Assembly: GCF_020623625.1 (NCBI RefSeq)
Contig: NC_060202.1
Location: 1,677,501 to 1,741,500, forward strand
Source: Saccharomycodes ludwigii
Lineage: Eukaryota > Ascomycota > Saccharomycetes > Saccharomycodales > Saccharomycodaceae
Length of the DNA stretch: 64,000 nucleotides
Direction: 5' to 3'
Positions 43,048 through 52,219 of this stretch are shown here, in pieces (position 1 is the first letter of the stretch; each line of letters starts with the position of its first letter). The translations under genes and the position numbers were made by a program. The notes below the pieces were generated by a model that searched no databases, was not told the origin of the DNA, and saw only the letters and a list, made by a program, of their open reading frames with translations.

Positions 43048-43208
43048 TTTCATACTGTCTTGTATATATTAAGCTTGTATGTCATATAATGCATATATCT
43101 TTTTAATAAAATGCTACATACATGTAAATATTATATCACTAGAAGTATAAATAAACAGTAAATAGTATAAGTGTTTCCCTCCTTTTTTTTTTCTCTCTCT
43201 TGTTAGAA
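42897..43208. other. convergent spacer, RRG9 to PEX17
   Basis: 312 bp between converging genes, with a T tract at 43015-43044 and short CT-rich runs. Probably bidirectional terminator sequence; nothing else seen. Confidence 0.5.
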
Positions 43209-43862
43209 TCATGTATTAATTGCCCATCCTTTGAGGGACCTGATGTTTTTTATGATTTCCGTAAATAGCTTATCAATTTCATCGTCATTTTTATTGTTTT
43301 GCATTTTTAATTTATATTCTAGATTATCATTAAAATTTGCTATTTGTAATTTTAGGTCATCAGTATTTAGTGAGGCCGCCCTTTGATTAAATTTTTGTAA
43401 TCTATCTATACCATCTGTCAATATTTTCAAAGGTAGTATATCATTTTCGTTAGTACTGGGGACGAAATTATCTCTATCATAATAGTAATCTCTAGAAGAA
43501 ATAGATGAATTTGTCAAAGATGTTGTCTGAACACCTACATCAATATATTTTGAATCATTATCATAAACTGAGTATATATTCGTTGATGATGAGCATAGCA
43601 ATAATTTTGCACGTATTATAAACTTGCGTAATACTTGAATTGTGTGAAATTTTAACTGTATTCTTTGATCCAATAGTTGTTCATAATTGGGCAATATAAC
43701 ATCTCTTAGAAAAACATATACCACTGCCATTGAAACACTAGACCATTTACTTAATTTCATCAAATATCTCATGCTATAGTATAAGCTTGCATAGTGGTTA
43801 GTATCATTGTGACGAATATTTACGGGCCAGTGTATAGGCATATTGGTAACGTCGGCTCTCAT
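43209..43862 (-). CDS. PEX17: Pex17 peroxisomal docking-complex protein
   Basis: A 217-residue protein from ATG 43862 (MRADVTNMPIHWPVNIRHND). The frame stays open upstream, but only through a poly-A derived Phe run, so this ATG is preferred. It matches the fast-evolving S. cerevisiae Pex17 (about 199 aa) in the IxWPxNI start, a single hydrophobic segment (SMAVVYVFLRDVILP, about residues 44-58), the VGVQTTS motif, and the C-terminal IIKNIRSLKGWAIN. Pex17 sits with Pex13 and Pex14 on the peroxisomal membrane and supports matrix protein import. Overall similarity is low, so the call leans on these end motifs plus synteny next to RRG9 (YNL213C-YNL214W). Confidence 0.85.
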   Translation of the reverse strand: MRADVTNMPIHWPVNIRHNDTNHYASLYYSMRYLMKLSKWSSVSMAVVYVFLRDVILPNYEQLLDQRIQLKFHTIQVLRKFIIRAKLLLCSSSTNIYSVYDNDSKYIDVGVQTTSLTNSSISSRDYYYDRDNFVPSTNENDILPLKILTDGIDRLQKFNQRAASLNTDDLKLQIANFNDNLEYKLKMQNNKNDDEIDKLFTEIIKNIRSLKGWAINT

Positions 43863-44211
43863 TTCTATCCTTTTGTTATAAAAAAAAAAAAAAAAAAGTT
43901 TTTTCAAGGTTGTGTTATTCTTATTATGATCACAAATATTATATTTTGTTGTTAACTGTTTTATATTTACATTTGTGTAAAAATTTAATGTGTCGTTGGC
44001 TAAATACAACGTAAATTCACTTTTTTTTTTTTTTTTTTTTTAGAGTTAATTGTACCGCGTATATATGAAAAAAAAAAAAAAAAAAAAAAATGAAATGGAT
44101 TTCTAATATTATACAAATTTAAAAATATGCATATTGCAAAGCATAATGGAAAAAAAAAGACATAATTATAAATATGTAAATTAAATATGCATCATTTTAA
44201 ACCTTTTTTAT
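43863..44211. other. intergenic, PEX17 promoter and MFG1 3' flank
   Basis: 349 bp containing three A/T tracts (43879-43897, 44022-44041, 44068-44089). The extension of the PEX17 frame upstream to 44009 has no coding character. No other gene seen. Confidence 0.55.
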
Positions 44212-45430
44212 TCAGCGTTTTGGTTTCTTAACTCCACCAAAGTCCTCATTGTTATTATCATAGTTATCCATGTCAAAATTGTTATTAAGCTCATTATTAG
44301 TAACATTAAGATTTATATTACTAATATGATTGGAGTTAGCAGTAGGAACATTAACATTTTGACTTCTAGGACTTAAATCACTTTGTCTTCTTCTTTTAGA
44401 CTGTTTTTGTTGTTGTCCTTGTTGCTGAAGTAAAAGGTGCTGTTGTTGTTGTCCTTGTTGCTGAAGTAAAAGGTCATGTTGTTGTTGTCCTTGTTGTTGA
44501 AGTAAAAGGTCATGTTGTTTCTTCAATTTATTATTAACACTAGGAGTGATGTTAGCGTTAATATTAGTATTATTTATCTTATTGCTATCATTGACGATTT
44601 TATCGTTCTGACTTTTATTACTATTACTCTTATTCTTAACAAAGCTATTGATATTATCGTTGCTATTATTATTACCGCTGCTATTCATCATTCCCATGTT
44701 TGGCGTAGAAAATTGCGGTTGACCCATATTCATTTGCATATTTATGTTTGTAGAATTATTAGAATTGTTGTTGGTAGTCCTTTTATTACCATTAGTAGCA
44801 ATAGTATTGTTATTAATTATGTGAGAAGAATCAACATATTGTGAAGGTGGCGGAGGTAGTCCAGATTGTTGCAATACATGATAATGCTGATTTTGGGATG
44901 GAGGTGGAGGTGGAGGTGATCCAGATTGTTGTAGTATGGGGTAATGCTGGTTTAGAGGCGGAGGTGGTCCGGTAGAAGGTATGTATTGATTTTTTGCAAG
45001 CCCAGAAGGATTTGATGGCTGTTGGGGTGCATTGCCACTAATACGCATAGTGTTTTTAGTATTATTATTAATATTATTAGTATTATACTGTAATTGGTCC
45101 TTTCCTGCTGGCTGTGCTTGCTTTTTCGCATTCTGTTCTGTATTCGCTGAAGAAAAAAATGAAGATGATGGTGAAGAAGAAGCAACAGATGTTGGTAAAA
45201 ATGGTTGCTGATGTAGGTATTGTTGGTTTTGTTGTTGTTGGTGCTGTTGGTATTGTTGTTGTTGTTGGTGGTGTTGTGGAGGCTGCTGATGATGATGACT
45301 TTGTTGTTGTTGGTGCTGTTGGTATTGTTGTTGTTGGTGTTGGTGTTGGTGGTGGTGCTGTTGGTGTTGCTGTTGTTGTTGGTGGTGGTGGTGGTGCTGT
45401 TGTTGTTGTTGTTGCTGTTGTTGTTGTTGC

Positions 45431-45476
<46 letters not shown>

Positions 45477-45508
45477 GCTGTTGTTGTTGCTGTTGCTGTT
45501 GCTGTTGC

Positions 45509-45542
<34 letters not shown>

Positions 45543-47298
45543 GCTGCTGTTGCTGCTGTTGCTGCTGTTGCTGCTGTTGTTGTTGTGGTGGTGGTGGTGG
45601 TGGTCGTTGTTGTTGTGCCATTCTTTGCTGCATAACCTGTTGTTGTTGTTTTAGTCCTGCAACTAATTGAGCCATTGCTTCAATTGGGCTGTCTAAATGA
45701 TTTACACGTTGGTATAGCATTAAACTTTTTAAATATTGCATAACATCACTCACTTGCAATATTCTCATAAAACTTTCACTAAATCCAAAATTACTAATAC
45801 TATTAAATATATAAAACTGAGAACGTAATTTAGAAATAACGTTAAACGCAGGAGGCAGTGCGTTGTTCAGGTCGTAGTTGGTACTTTCGGGAAATTTTCT
45901 ATTGGTTCCCGGCTGTTTATTATAATTGGTATGTATATTATCATTAGTAGTAGTGGTCGTGGTCGTGGTCGTTGTTGCACTACTGGTGCTGACTTCGTCA
46001 TTGTTATCATCTTTATTATCTTTTTGTTTGAAGTTAGCAGTTGCAGTGGTAGCATTATCGTTGATGGTAGAAATACTGTTAATATCAACAGTTTCAGTGT
46101 TATTATTGCCTTGTTTAAAATCTTTCTTATTTGCATTGTTGGTATTGTTGTCAATATTATTCGCAACGGGTGGTATGAAAAAATCTTTAAAAATTTCTCT
46201 GCTTATATTTTCATTGCTCAAAACTCTTTCTATACTACTCCATTCGATACCAGGTACAAAACTATGGGCATAAAAATCTAGCCATTCAATTTTCAACCAA
46301 GGATCAAAAATGCCCTTTAATTGGTAAAACCTAGTAACATAACTGCCATCCACGTAATATCTAGTGAAGGTACAGCAAGGACATTCAAAAAAAACGGTAC
46401 CATTACTTAAAACCTGAGATCGTAATTGTTGAGGAACTATTTCAAAACGTACAATTCCTGAGTTAAACCAGTCATGCAAAAATTTTGGAAATAATGGAAC
46501 AGTTAGTTCAAATTTTCTAATATCCAATCCGTTGTTTTTCATAGAATACTTAACTATACCGTGAGGTGTAAAGCTTTCGGAAACAAATTTATTCCAATGT
46601 TGTATACTATATCTGTGAGGTATTTCACCAACCAATAAAAACATATTAATTATTTCATGAACTCTCAATACAGCCATATTTGCCAGATATTTTCTCATTG
46701 GATAAGGTGGAACAGAGATTTTGTTGTTGTGAGTATCATTGGTAGTGTGGTTTCTCTTCTGTTGGGATTGTGGTGGTTGTTGTGGTGGTTGTTGTGGTGG
46801 TTGTTGTGGTGGTTGTTGTGATGGTTGTTGTGGTGGTTGTTGTGATGGTTGTTGTGGTAACTGTTGTCGTGGTGGTTGTTGTGGTGGCTGTTGCCGTGGT
46901 GGTTGTTGTGGTGGCTGTTGTGGTGGCTGTTGTCGTGGCTGTTGTGGCTGTTGTCGTGATGGTTGTTGTGATGGTTGTTGTGGTAGTGGTTGGTGTGGTA
47001 GTGGTTGTTGTGGTAGTGGTTGTTGTGGTAGTGGTTGTTGTGGTAGTGGCTGTTGTAGTGGAGGCTGTAATGGCTGATGTGGTTGTGGTTGTTGTTGTTG
47101 ATTCATTACTATATGAGATGGATCGTTCGAAGTTGTCAAATGAATACCGTTTGCAAAAGCAGATGGGTTAGCATTACTATTATTACCATTAAAGTTATTA
47201 TTATACATAGGTGACCCCGAGTTTGAAGAGTTCTTTGAATTCATTTCCACTGGATTAATTACTCTTTTATTACCATTGTTAACTGTTGTTGTATACAT
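44212..47298 (-). CDS. MFG1: Mfg1-like LIM-binding-domain regulator of filamentous growth
   Basis: A 1,028-residue protein, more than double S. cerevisiae Mfg1 (YDL233W, about 458 aa). The only folded part is the LIM-binding/Ldb-like domain at about residues 198-370 (YPMRKYLANMAVLRVHEIIN, FKDFFIPP and the Cys-containing FFECPCCTFTRYYVDGSYV), with a second helical block near 495-560 (SNFGFSESFMRILQVSDVMQ). Residues about 65-190 are Gln/Pro repeats, about 572-634 an almost pure Gln run, and the C-terminus has three LLLQQQGQQQ repeats before a basic KRRRQSD stretch. In S. cerevisiae Mfg1 joins Flo8 and Mss11 to activate FLO11 and filamentation genes; the Candida ortholog does the same for hyphal growth. 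Gene order OST4...MFG1...GYP7 agrees with YDL232W-YDL234C. Confidence 0.9.
45396..45584 (-). repeat. CAA/CAG repeat tract encoding about 63 Gln
   Basis: Almost uninterrupted CAA/CAG codons on the minus strand, bounded by a His run (45381-45395) and a Pro run (45585-45602). Mixed CAA and CAG codons suggest an older expansion, although the mostly CAA middle could still be unstable. It lies in MFG1 and produces false Val- or Leu-only frames on the other strand. Confidence 0.95.
46765..47095 (-). repeat. Gln/Pro coding repeats in MFG1
   Basis: Imperfect 12- to 15-bp units reading QQPP, QQPS, RQQPP and QQPLP, about 110 residues in total, near the N-terminus of MFG1. Adjacent QQPLP units (about 46980-47045) are nearly identical. 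Confidence 0.9.
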
Positions 47299-47722
47299 TA
47301 CTTAGTGTTGTTGTTTGATTATGTAAGTGCCATGAGTTTCTAAGTTAGCTTAGTGTATGAGAGAGAAGGGACTATGCAACAAATGATTAATAGTTTATTA
47401 TAATCCGTCAGGGAGGGGCTTTGGGTTTCTCGCTTTTTTTTTTTTTTTTTTTTCGTATTTAGTTAATTAGTTATTATGCTTATTTATATTCTCCTTTAAA
47501 TAATGCTTCTTCAATCGTTTTTTAGCTAATGTCCAATCAAATTTGTGTTCTCTAATGTAAATTATATGCAAAGCTTTACGATCGAAAACATATATACCAT
47601 GTATCAGAAGGCAGATTGCATTTGAATTAAATATATATCTATACTTATATACTATCCTTGTATTATTAAGTGGTACTTAAAAAAATCATTATATGCCAGA
47701 AGTACTCCTAAGATGTTACATA
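47299..47722. other. intergenic, MFG1 promoter and IES2 3' flank
   Basis: 424 bp, AT-rich, with a T tract at 47431-47453 after a GGGAGGGGCTTTGGG patch. For a gene with MFG1's regulatory role in other yeasts this upstream region is short. No other gene seen. Confidence 0.55.
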
Positions 47723-48985
47723 TTACCCAACAGTGTCATTACTGGCTTCAGTTCCTGAAGCATTGTGATTCAAGGCATACAATATATCACCATTTGGTTT
47801 ATAAAAAATACGACGCATGCCCTTATTATCATATATTCTTCTCGGTTTATGAATTCTTCCGTTCATACCATTATTATAGTCATTATCGTTATTTTCACCA
47901 TCGTTATCAGAATCATTATGATTGCCAGACTGCCTAGATCTACTTTTGTTTGCTCTTCTTTTTAACAATTTGTTTATAGTATCCCTTTTTTCTTCTTCTA
48001 ATTTTCTTTCATTGATAGTTTTACGTTTACGAGCGTTCTCTGCTCTTCTTAATTGTATTTCTTCTTCTGTTAATCTGTTAGAATTTCTATTGTTAACAGT
48101 ATCTTCATCATCTTTATCTTCATTTGCGTTTTCCTCGTTTTCTTCTTCATTTTCTTCTTCATTTCCTTCTTCCTCATTTTCTTCTTCCTCATTCCCTTCT
48201 TCCTCATTCTCTTCTTCCTCATTCTCTTCTTCTTCTTCTTCTTCTTCTTCTTCATTTTCTTCTTCTTCTTCTTCCTCATTCTCCTCCTCGTTCTCTTCTT
48301 CTTCTTCCTCTTCATCGGCATCACCATTAACATCATCGTCATCGTTAGCTACCATCATAGCATCATCATCATCTTCTTCTTCTTCTTCCCCCTCTTCTTC
48401 ATCTGGTATTACTATTTTACTTCTTAAAGAATTTTTCTTGCTGAGTACTTCTTTATTCATTCCCATATCTTCTAGTTTTAGTTCCTCAGCTTCATTGCTT
48501 AAAGTAGCTACCAAACGTCTATGGGAAGTTCTGTTTGGTTTAGAAACTATTTCATCGTCATAATCGCTATTCTCTCCCGCATCATCATTGTCTTCATCAG
48601 ATTCTGCAAAATTTGTCCTCTGTCTATTTGTTAGCCTGGTAGATACTCGTGAAGGTATTTCCGATTTGAAATTTTTTTGTATGGTTCTTCTTCCGCTATT
48701 CATATAAGCAGAAGTGGAGCTAATACGAGTCCCTGACTTAGCATTGTGACCCGAATTAGCAGTTCTATTTTTTTTTTTATTCTTGGTGCTAGTGCGGGTA
48801 CCAGAGTTAAAATTATCCAAGGTTATATTTTCTTCTTCTATATTTCCATTTTCAGCAGTTTCATCTCCATAAAAATAATAATCTTCATCATTATTGAGGA
48901 GTTGCTGCTCGTCATAATTCTTTACTTGAGTTTTTCTTAGCCTAGTGGATTTACCACTGCCGGCAGTGTTATTGCTCCTCACCAT
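47723..48985 (-). CDS. IES2: Ies2-like subunit of the INO80 chromatin remodeller
   Basis: A 420-residue protein from ATG 48985 (MVRSNNTAGSGKSTRLRKTQ); S. cerevisiae Ies2 is about 320 aa. The diagnostic part is the PAPA-1-like basic helix (RRAENARKRKTINERKLEEE, then KRDTINKLLKRR, about residues 315-348), which in INO80 contacts the remodeller core and stimulates its ATPase. A very long Glu/Asn run (about 205-290) precedes it, and the N-terminal half is basic and Ser/Arg-rich. The C-terminus (RRIYDNKGMRRIFYKPNGDI) is also ordered-looking. It is divergent from GYP7. In S. cerevisiae IES2 is YNL215W, between PEX17 and RAP1, the same neighbourhood as here. Confidence 0.85.
   Translation of the reverse strand: MVRSNNTAGSGKSTRLRKTQVKNYDEQQLLNNDEDYYFYGDETAENGNIEEENITLDNFNSGTRTSTKNKKKNRTANSGHNAKSGTRISSTSAYMNSGRRTIQKNFKSEIPSRVSTRLTNRQRTNFAESDEDNDDAGENSDYDDEIVSKPNRTSHRRLVATLSNEAEELKLEDMGMNKEVLSKKNSLRSKIVIPDEEEGEEEEEDDDDAMMVANDDDDVNGDADEEEEEEENEEENEEEEEEENEEEEEEEEEENEEEENEEEGNEEEENEEEGNEEENEEENEENANEDKDDEDTVNNRNSNRLTEEEIQLRRAENARKRKTINERKLEEEKRDTINKLLKRRANKSRSRQSGNHNDSDNDGENNDNDYNNGMNGRIHKPRRIYDNKGMRRIFYKPNGDILYALNHNASGTEASNDTVG
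48070..48400 (-). repeat. GAA/GAG-rich acidic repeat in IES2
   Basis: Glu codon run with regular Asn or Gly interruptions (EEENEEEE, EEEGNEEEE). On the other strand it reads as Ser- or Leu-rich open frames, which are shadows. Confidence 0.9.
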
Positions 48986-49293
48986 CGTCAATATTTTTAG
49001 TTAACTCTGTAAGCTTTTCTTCTTTTCCTTTTCGTTTTCTTTTTTTTTTCTTTTTTTTGTTCTTGTTTTCTTTTTTCAACCTTTTTTCCTTAACATATAT
49101 CTTGTTTACAATTGGCAGATAAATAGAATAAAACAAGTATTTGTAACATCTTTGCTTAAATATTCAACTTCTGTTTGATTAGGCAGTTTTCTTTTTTAGC
49201 CTGTAATAAAAAAAAGAAAAAATATACGATAATAAAAATTATAAATAAACACAAGAAATTTATTTCAAATAAAAACCGTCTCGTCTTGTCGTC

Positions 49294-49299
49294 CACGTG
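49294..49299. promoter_or_regulatory. CACGTG E-box 1, IES2/GYP7 promoter
   Basis: CCACGTGATCAC: palindromic E-box core recognised by bHLH factors such as Cbf1 or Pho4. About 333 bp upstream of GYP7 and 309 bp upstream of IES2. The same CACGTGATC is repeated 45 bp away. Confidence 0.4.
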
Positions 49300-49338
49300 A
49301 TCACTTTTTATATCGTCTAAAACCCACACCTTTCAATG

Positions 49339-49344
49339 CACGTG
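49339..49344. promoter_or_regulatory. CACGTG E-box 2, IES2/GYP7 promoter
   Basis: GCACGTGATC, the second copy, in the same orientation as the first and sharing the flanking ATC. Paired copies make a functional site more plausible than either alone. Confidence 0.4.
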
Positions 49345-49626
49345 ATCTATATATATATATATATAAATAAATATAAATATATTTTTTTCTTTTTTAATAT
49401 ACCATTTTGAAGCCTCCTTCTTTTTTTTCCCCCCTTTTATTGAAATGATTATATATGACTACATAAAAAGATTTTGGAAAATAACCTGGCATAATTAAAT
49501 ATTTATCATTTTCCCTCTGTTCTCTTGAAAAAAAAAATAAAATAAAATAAAAAAGAAAGAAAGAAAGAAAATACAAGTTAAAAGGAAAGAAGCACAAAGG
49601 AGAGTCTCCCGTTTAAATTCACTAAA

Positions 49627-51951
49627 ATGTCATCCGGTGTTTTGTTATACTGCAAATCAAAAGTTTATATTCATCCAACAAATAGAACCTCTGAAAATGT
49701 TCCAGGGTTTTTGATTGTTTATAAAAAACTATCCACCGATCCAGATAGCAATAGCATTATTACATGGTGTAGAGAAGACGCTTTTCAAACATCGCCATCA
49801 TCCAGAAGTAATAATAAGAAAAATATATTGTCCCAGTTATTAGAAGCAGACTTAGAATTTGCAGCTAAGTATCAACCAACCAGTACAAGTACCAAAAATT
49901 CCTATCCTACAATTCGTATAGATACTTCGCAATTACTATTATGTTCAGATTGGCAAATTTTTATTTCATCTGTATACTCTATTCAATTTAGAGTACCAAG
50001 TTCCTGGTGGTTTGGTTCTATTGTTATCAACTCCAAAGCTAAAAACATAGATGATAATATTCCAGTACTGTTTTTCCACGATGATGTTTGTCCTTCTACC
50101 AAAAGGATACAAAAAAAAATGATGATGGAAAATTTTGATCCATTCAACAAAGATCAAGACTTATACTGGGGTGGCGACGATTTTAAGCAATTTTTAACAA
50201 CAATTTGTGATTTACAAAGTGTTAATAATGCATCTTCAGATGATGCATCATCCGACATTTTAAGTTCAAAAAATAATGCCAGGGGTAACAATATTTATTT
50301 AGTCAATCCCACATTGGAAGATTTAAGGAATTTCAAATCAAATATTCAGAACCTAGATAAAAAGCCCGCATCTCCCACATCGAAAAATAAGAGCACTGGA
50401 GTATATGACTCTTTAAATAAGCAAAAGTGGACTATTCTAGGGAAAATCGCAGATTATACAGCTAAATTAACCACACCTAGCTACGTACCTAATTTGTTAT
50501 CTAGTTACTCTCCAGTTCTGGAAAAATTTCTGAATGATAAATATGTAAATAATTTGCTTAAATCGTCGCCACAATTACAACAAGCCTCTGATGATTTTGA
50601 AAGTGCCAGGGTTTATTTGGCTAAGTGGGCTTTAAATGTCAAACAAGAAGCCGAAAAGTATCGGAACGTTTACGAAAATTTGAGTAATGACATGGATAAC
50701 ATGGTTACCGATGAAGAAATACACGTGGCCCTAGAAAGATCACATCCTTTAACTTTGGCGAAGTGGGAATCAATGTTTGATGAACAAGGAAGGTTAAATG
50801 TAACAGTTCATGAAACCAAAGATTTTATTTTCCATGGTGGGTGTGAAAACAATGAAGTCAGAAGACAAGTCTGGTTATTTTTATTGGGTGTTTATCCATG
50901 GGATTCAAGCAAAGATGAAAGAGAACAGTTGTTGAAAAGCCTTGAGAGTATATATTTTAGTTCCTATAAAAATCTGTGGTTTGGTGATCAAGTTCCAAGC
51001 GACATGACTAAAGAACATTGGAAAGATGAAGTTTTCAAGATTGACAAAGATGTTAAGAGAAATGATAGACACCTAAATATATATAAACATAATACAGAAA
51101 CTGGTAAACTTGTGAATTCTGATGATCAAGAAATGGATTCTGAAGTAGATGATTCCAATTGGGTTATTATTAATCCACATTTAAATACATTGAAAAGCAT
51201 ATTAATGTCTTATAACGTTTATAATCCAGATTTGGGGTATTGTCAGGGTATGACTGATTTGTTATCTCCCATATATTATATTTTACAGGATGAGGTTTTA
51301 AGTTTTTGGGCATTCGTTAATTTTATGGATCGAATGGAAAGAAATTTTTTAACTGACCAAAGTGGGATCAAAGAACAAATGTTAACTTTGGCAGAATTAA
51401 CTCAATTAATGTTACCTGATTTAATGAAGCACTTAACTGAATGTGATTCTTCGAATTTATTTTTTTGTTTTCGGATGATATTGGTTTGGTTTAAAAGGGA
51501 CTTCCAAGATGAGCAAATTTGGAAAATTTGGGAGATATTTTGGACAGACTATTATTCTTCTCAATTTCAACTATTTTTTATGTTGGCTATCCTACAAAAA
51601 AATAGTTTACCTGTTATTAATAATTTAAAATCTTTTGATGATATTTTGAAATACTTTAACGATTTGAAAGATTTGGATTGGGAGGATCTAATGGTTCGTG
51701 CTGAGTTATTATTTATTAAATTTCAAAAAATCGTTGCTTTTGTGGATGGACAAAATAGCTTAATAAGCGATGCCCCTGCGAACCCAAATACTACTGGTAC
51801 TGGCACTGGCGCTGAGGCAAATATACCAATCGAAGACAAATTAACTAAACTATCGCTACATGATCCTAAGAAGGAGTTTATTATAAGTGATAGATTGAGG
51901 ACACTTTTGTCTAAAAGAATAATTATTCAAAGGGAAAAAAAATCTTTTTAA
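49627..51951 (+). CDS. GYP7: Gyp7 Rab/Ypt GTPase-activating protein
   Basis: A 774-residue TBC-domain protein (S. cerevisiae Gyp7 about 746 aa). The N-terminal domain (LYCKSKVYIHPT, then FRVPSSWWFGSIVINSKA) precedes a TBC domain at about residues 395-690. Catalytic fingers are present: the Arg finger IDKDVKRNDR near residue 471-480 and the Gln finger YCQGMTDLLSPIYYI near 537-551, with GGCENNEVRRQVWLFLLGVYPW at the domain start. In yeast Gyp7 accelerates GTP hydrolysis by Ypt7 and so controls vacuole fusion and retromer dynamics. ATG 49627 gives the expected N-terminus. It converges with RAP1. Confidence 0.97.
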   Translation: MSSGVLLYCKSKVYIHPTNRTSENVPGFLIVYKKLSTDPDSNSIITWCREDAFQTSPSSRSNNKKNILSQLLEADLEFAAKYQPTSTSTKNSYPTIRIDTSQLLLCSDWQIFISSVYSIQFRVPSSWWFGSIVINSKAKNIDDNIPVLFFHDDVCPSTKRIQKKMMMENFDPFNKDQDLYWGGDDFKQFLTTICDLQSVNNASSDDASSDILSSKNNARGNNIYLVNPTLEDLRNFKSNIQNLDKKPASPTSKNKSTGVYDSLNKQKWTILGKIADYTAKLTTPSYVPNLLSSYSPVLEKFLNDKYVNNLLKSSPQLQQASDDFESARVYLAKWALNVKQEAEKYRNVYENLSNDMDNMVTDEEIHVALERSHPLTLAKWESMFDEQGRLNVTVHETKDFIFHGGCENNEVRRQVWLFLLGVYPWDSSKDEREQLLKSLESIYFSSYKNLWFGDQVPSDMTKEHWKDEVFKIDKDVKRNDRHLNIYKHNTETGKLVNSDDQEMDSEVDDSNWVIINPHLNTLKSILMSYNVYNPDLGYCQGMTDLLSPIYYILQDEVLSFWAFVNFMDRMERNFLTDQSGIKEQMLTLAELTQLMLPDLMKHLTECDSSNLFFCFRMILVWFKRDFQDEQIWKIWEIFWTDYYSSQFQLFFMLAILQKNSLPVINNLKSFDDILKYFNDLKDLDWEDLMVRAELLFIKFQKIVAFVDGQNSLISDAPANPNTTGTGTGAEANIPIEDKLTKLSLHDPKKEFIISDRLRTLLSKRIIIQREKKSF

Positions 51952-52219
51952 TTTATAAAGGAAGCGGATAAAGGGGTGATAAATGATAATAAAAGGAGAT
52001 ATCAACGAAACGATGTTTATTCTAACTTATTTTATATATCTATTTAATACAACTTTTTTTTTTTTTTTTTTTTTTATTATAGCATATTCCAATCACGTTT
52101 ATAATATGCATTTTTCCTTGAAAAAAACAAAATAATACATATATATATATATATATATATGTATGTATATATGAGAGAGAAAGGAAGAAAATAAAAAGTG
52201 TTCAACTAAAAAACTTGAA
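51952..52219. other. convergent spacer, GYP7 to RAP1
   Basis: 268 bp between converging stops, with a T tract at 52053-52074 and a TA-alternating run at 52138-52160, probably 3'-end signals for both genes. Confidence 0.5.
52138..52160. repeat. (TA)n microsatellite between GYP7 and RAP1
   Basis: Alternating AT run in a convergent spacer, therefore at gene 3' ends rather than a promoter. Confidence 0.9.

Larger units (their letters stand above)
48986..49626. other. divergent promoter region, IES2 and GYP7
   Basis: 641 bp between divergent genes. It contains two CACGTGATC motifs (49294 and 49339), pyrimidine tracts near IES2 (49016-49060), a TA-rich stretch at 49349-49382, and a GAAA repeat near 49554-49570 before GYP7. 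No other gene seen. Confidence 0.6.

Noticed and set aside
43863-44009. N-terminal extension of PEX17 to 44009
   Set aside because: The extra 49 codons cross a poly-A run encoding Phe and begin at a poor start; the ATG at 43862 matches the family N-terminus.
45114-45654. Open frames of Val or Leu opposite the MFG1 Gln tract
   Set aside because: Antisense readings of CAA/CAG repeats; no composition expected of a real protein and fully explained by MFG1.
46739-47171. Cys/Gly- and Val-rich frames opposite the MFG1 Gln/Pro repeats
   Set aside because: A Cys-Gly-Gly repeat protein would be striking, but it is only the reverse strand of QQPP codons in a well-supported gene.
47922-48563. 213-codon Ser-rich frame opposite IES2
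   Set aside because: Shadow of Glu codons (GAA and GAG read as TTC and CTC/TCT). The IES2 strand has the PAPA-1 motif.
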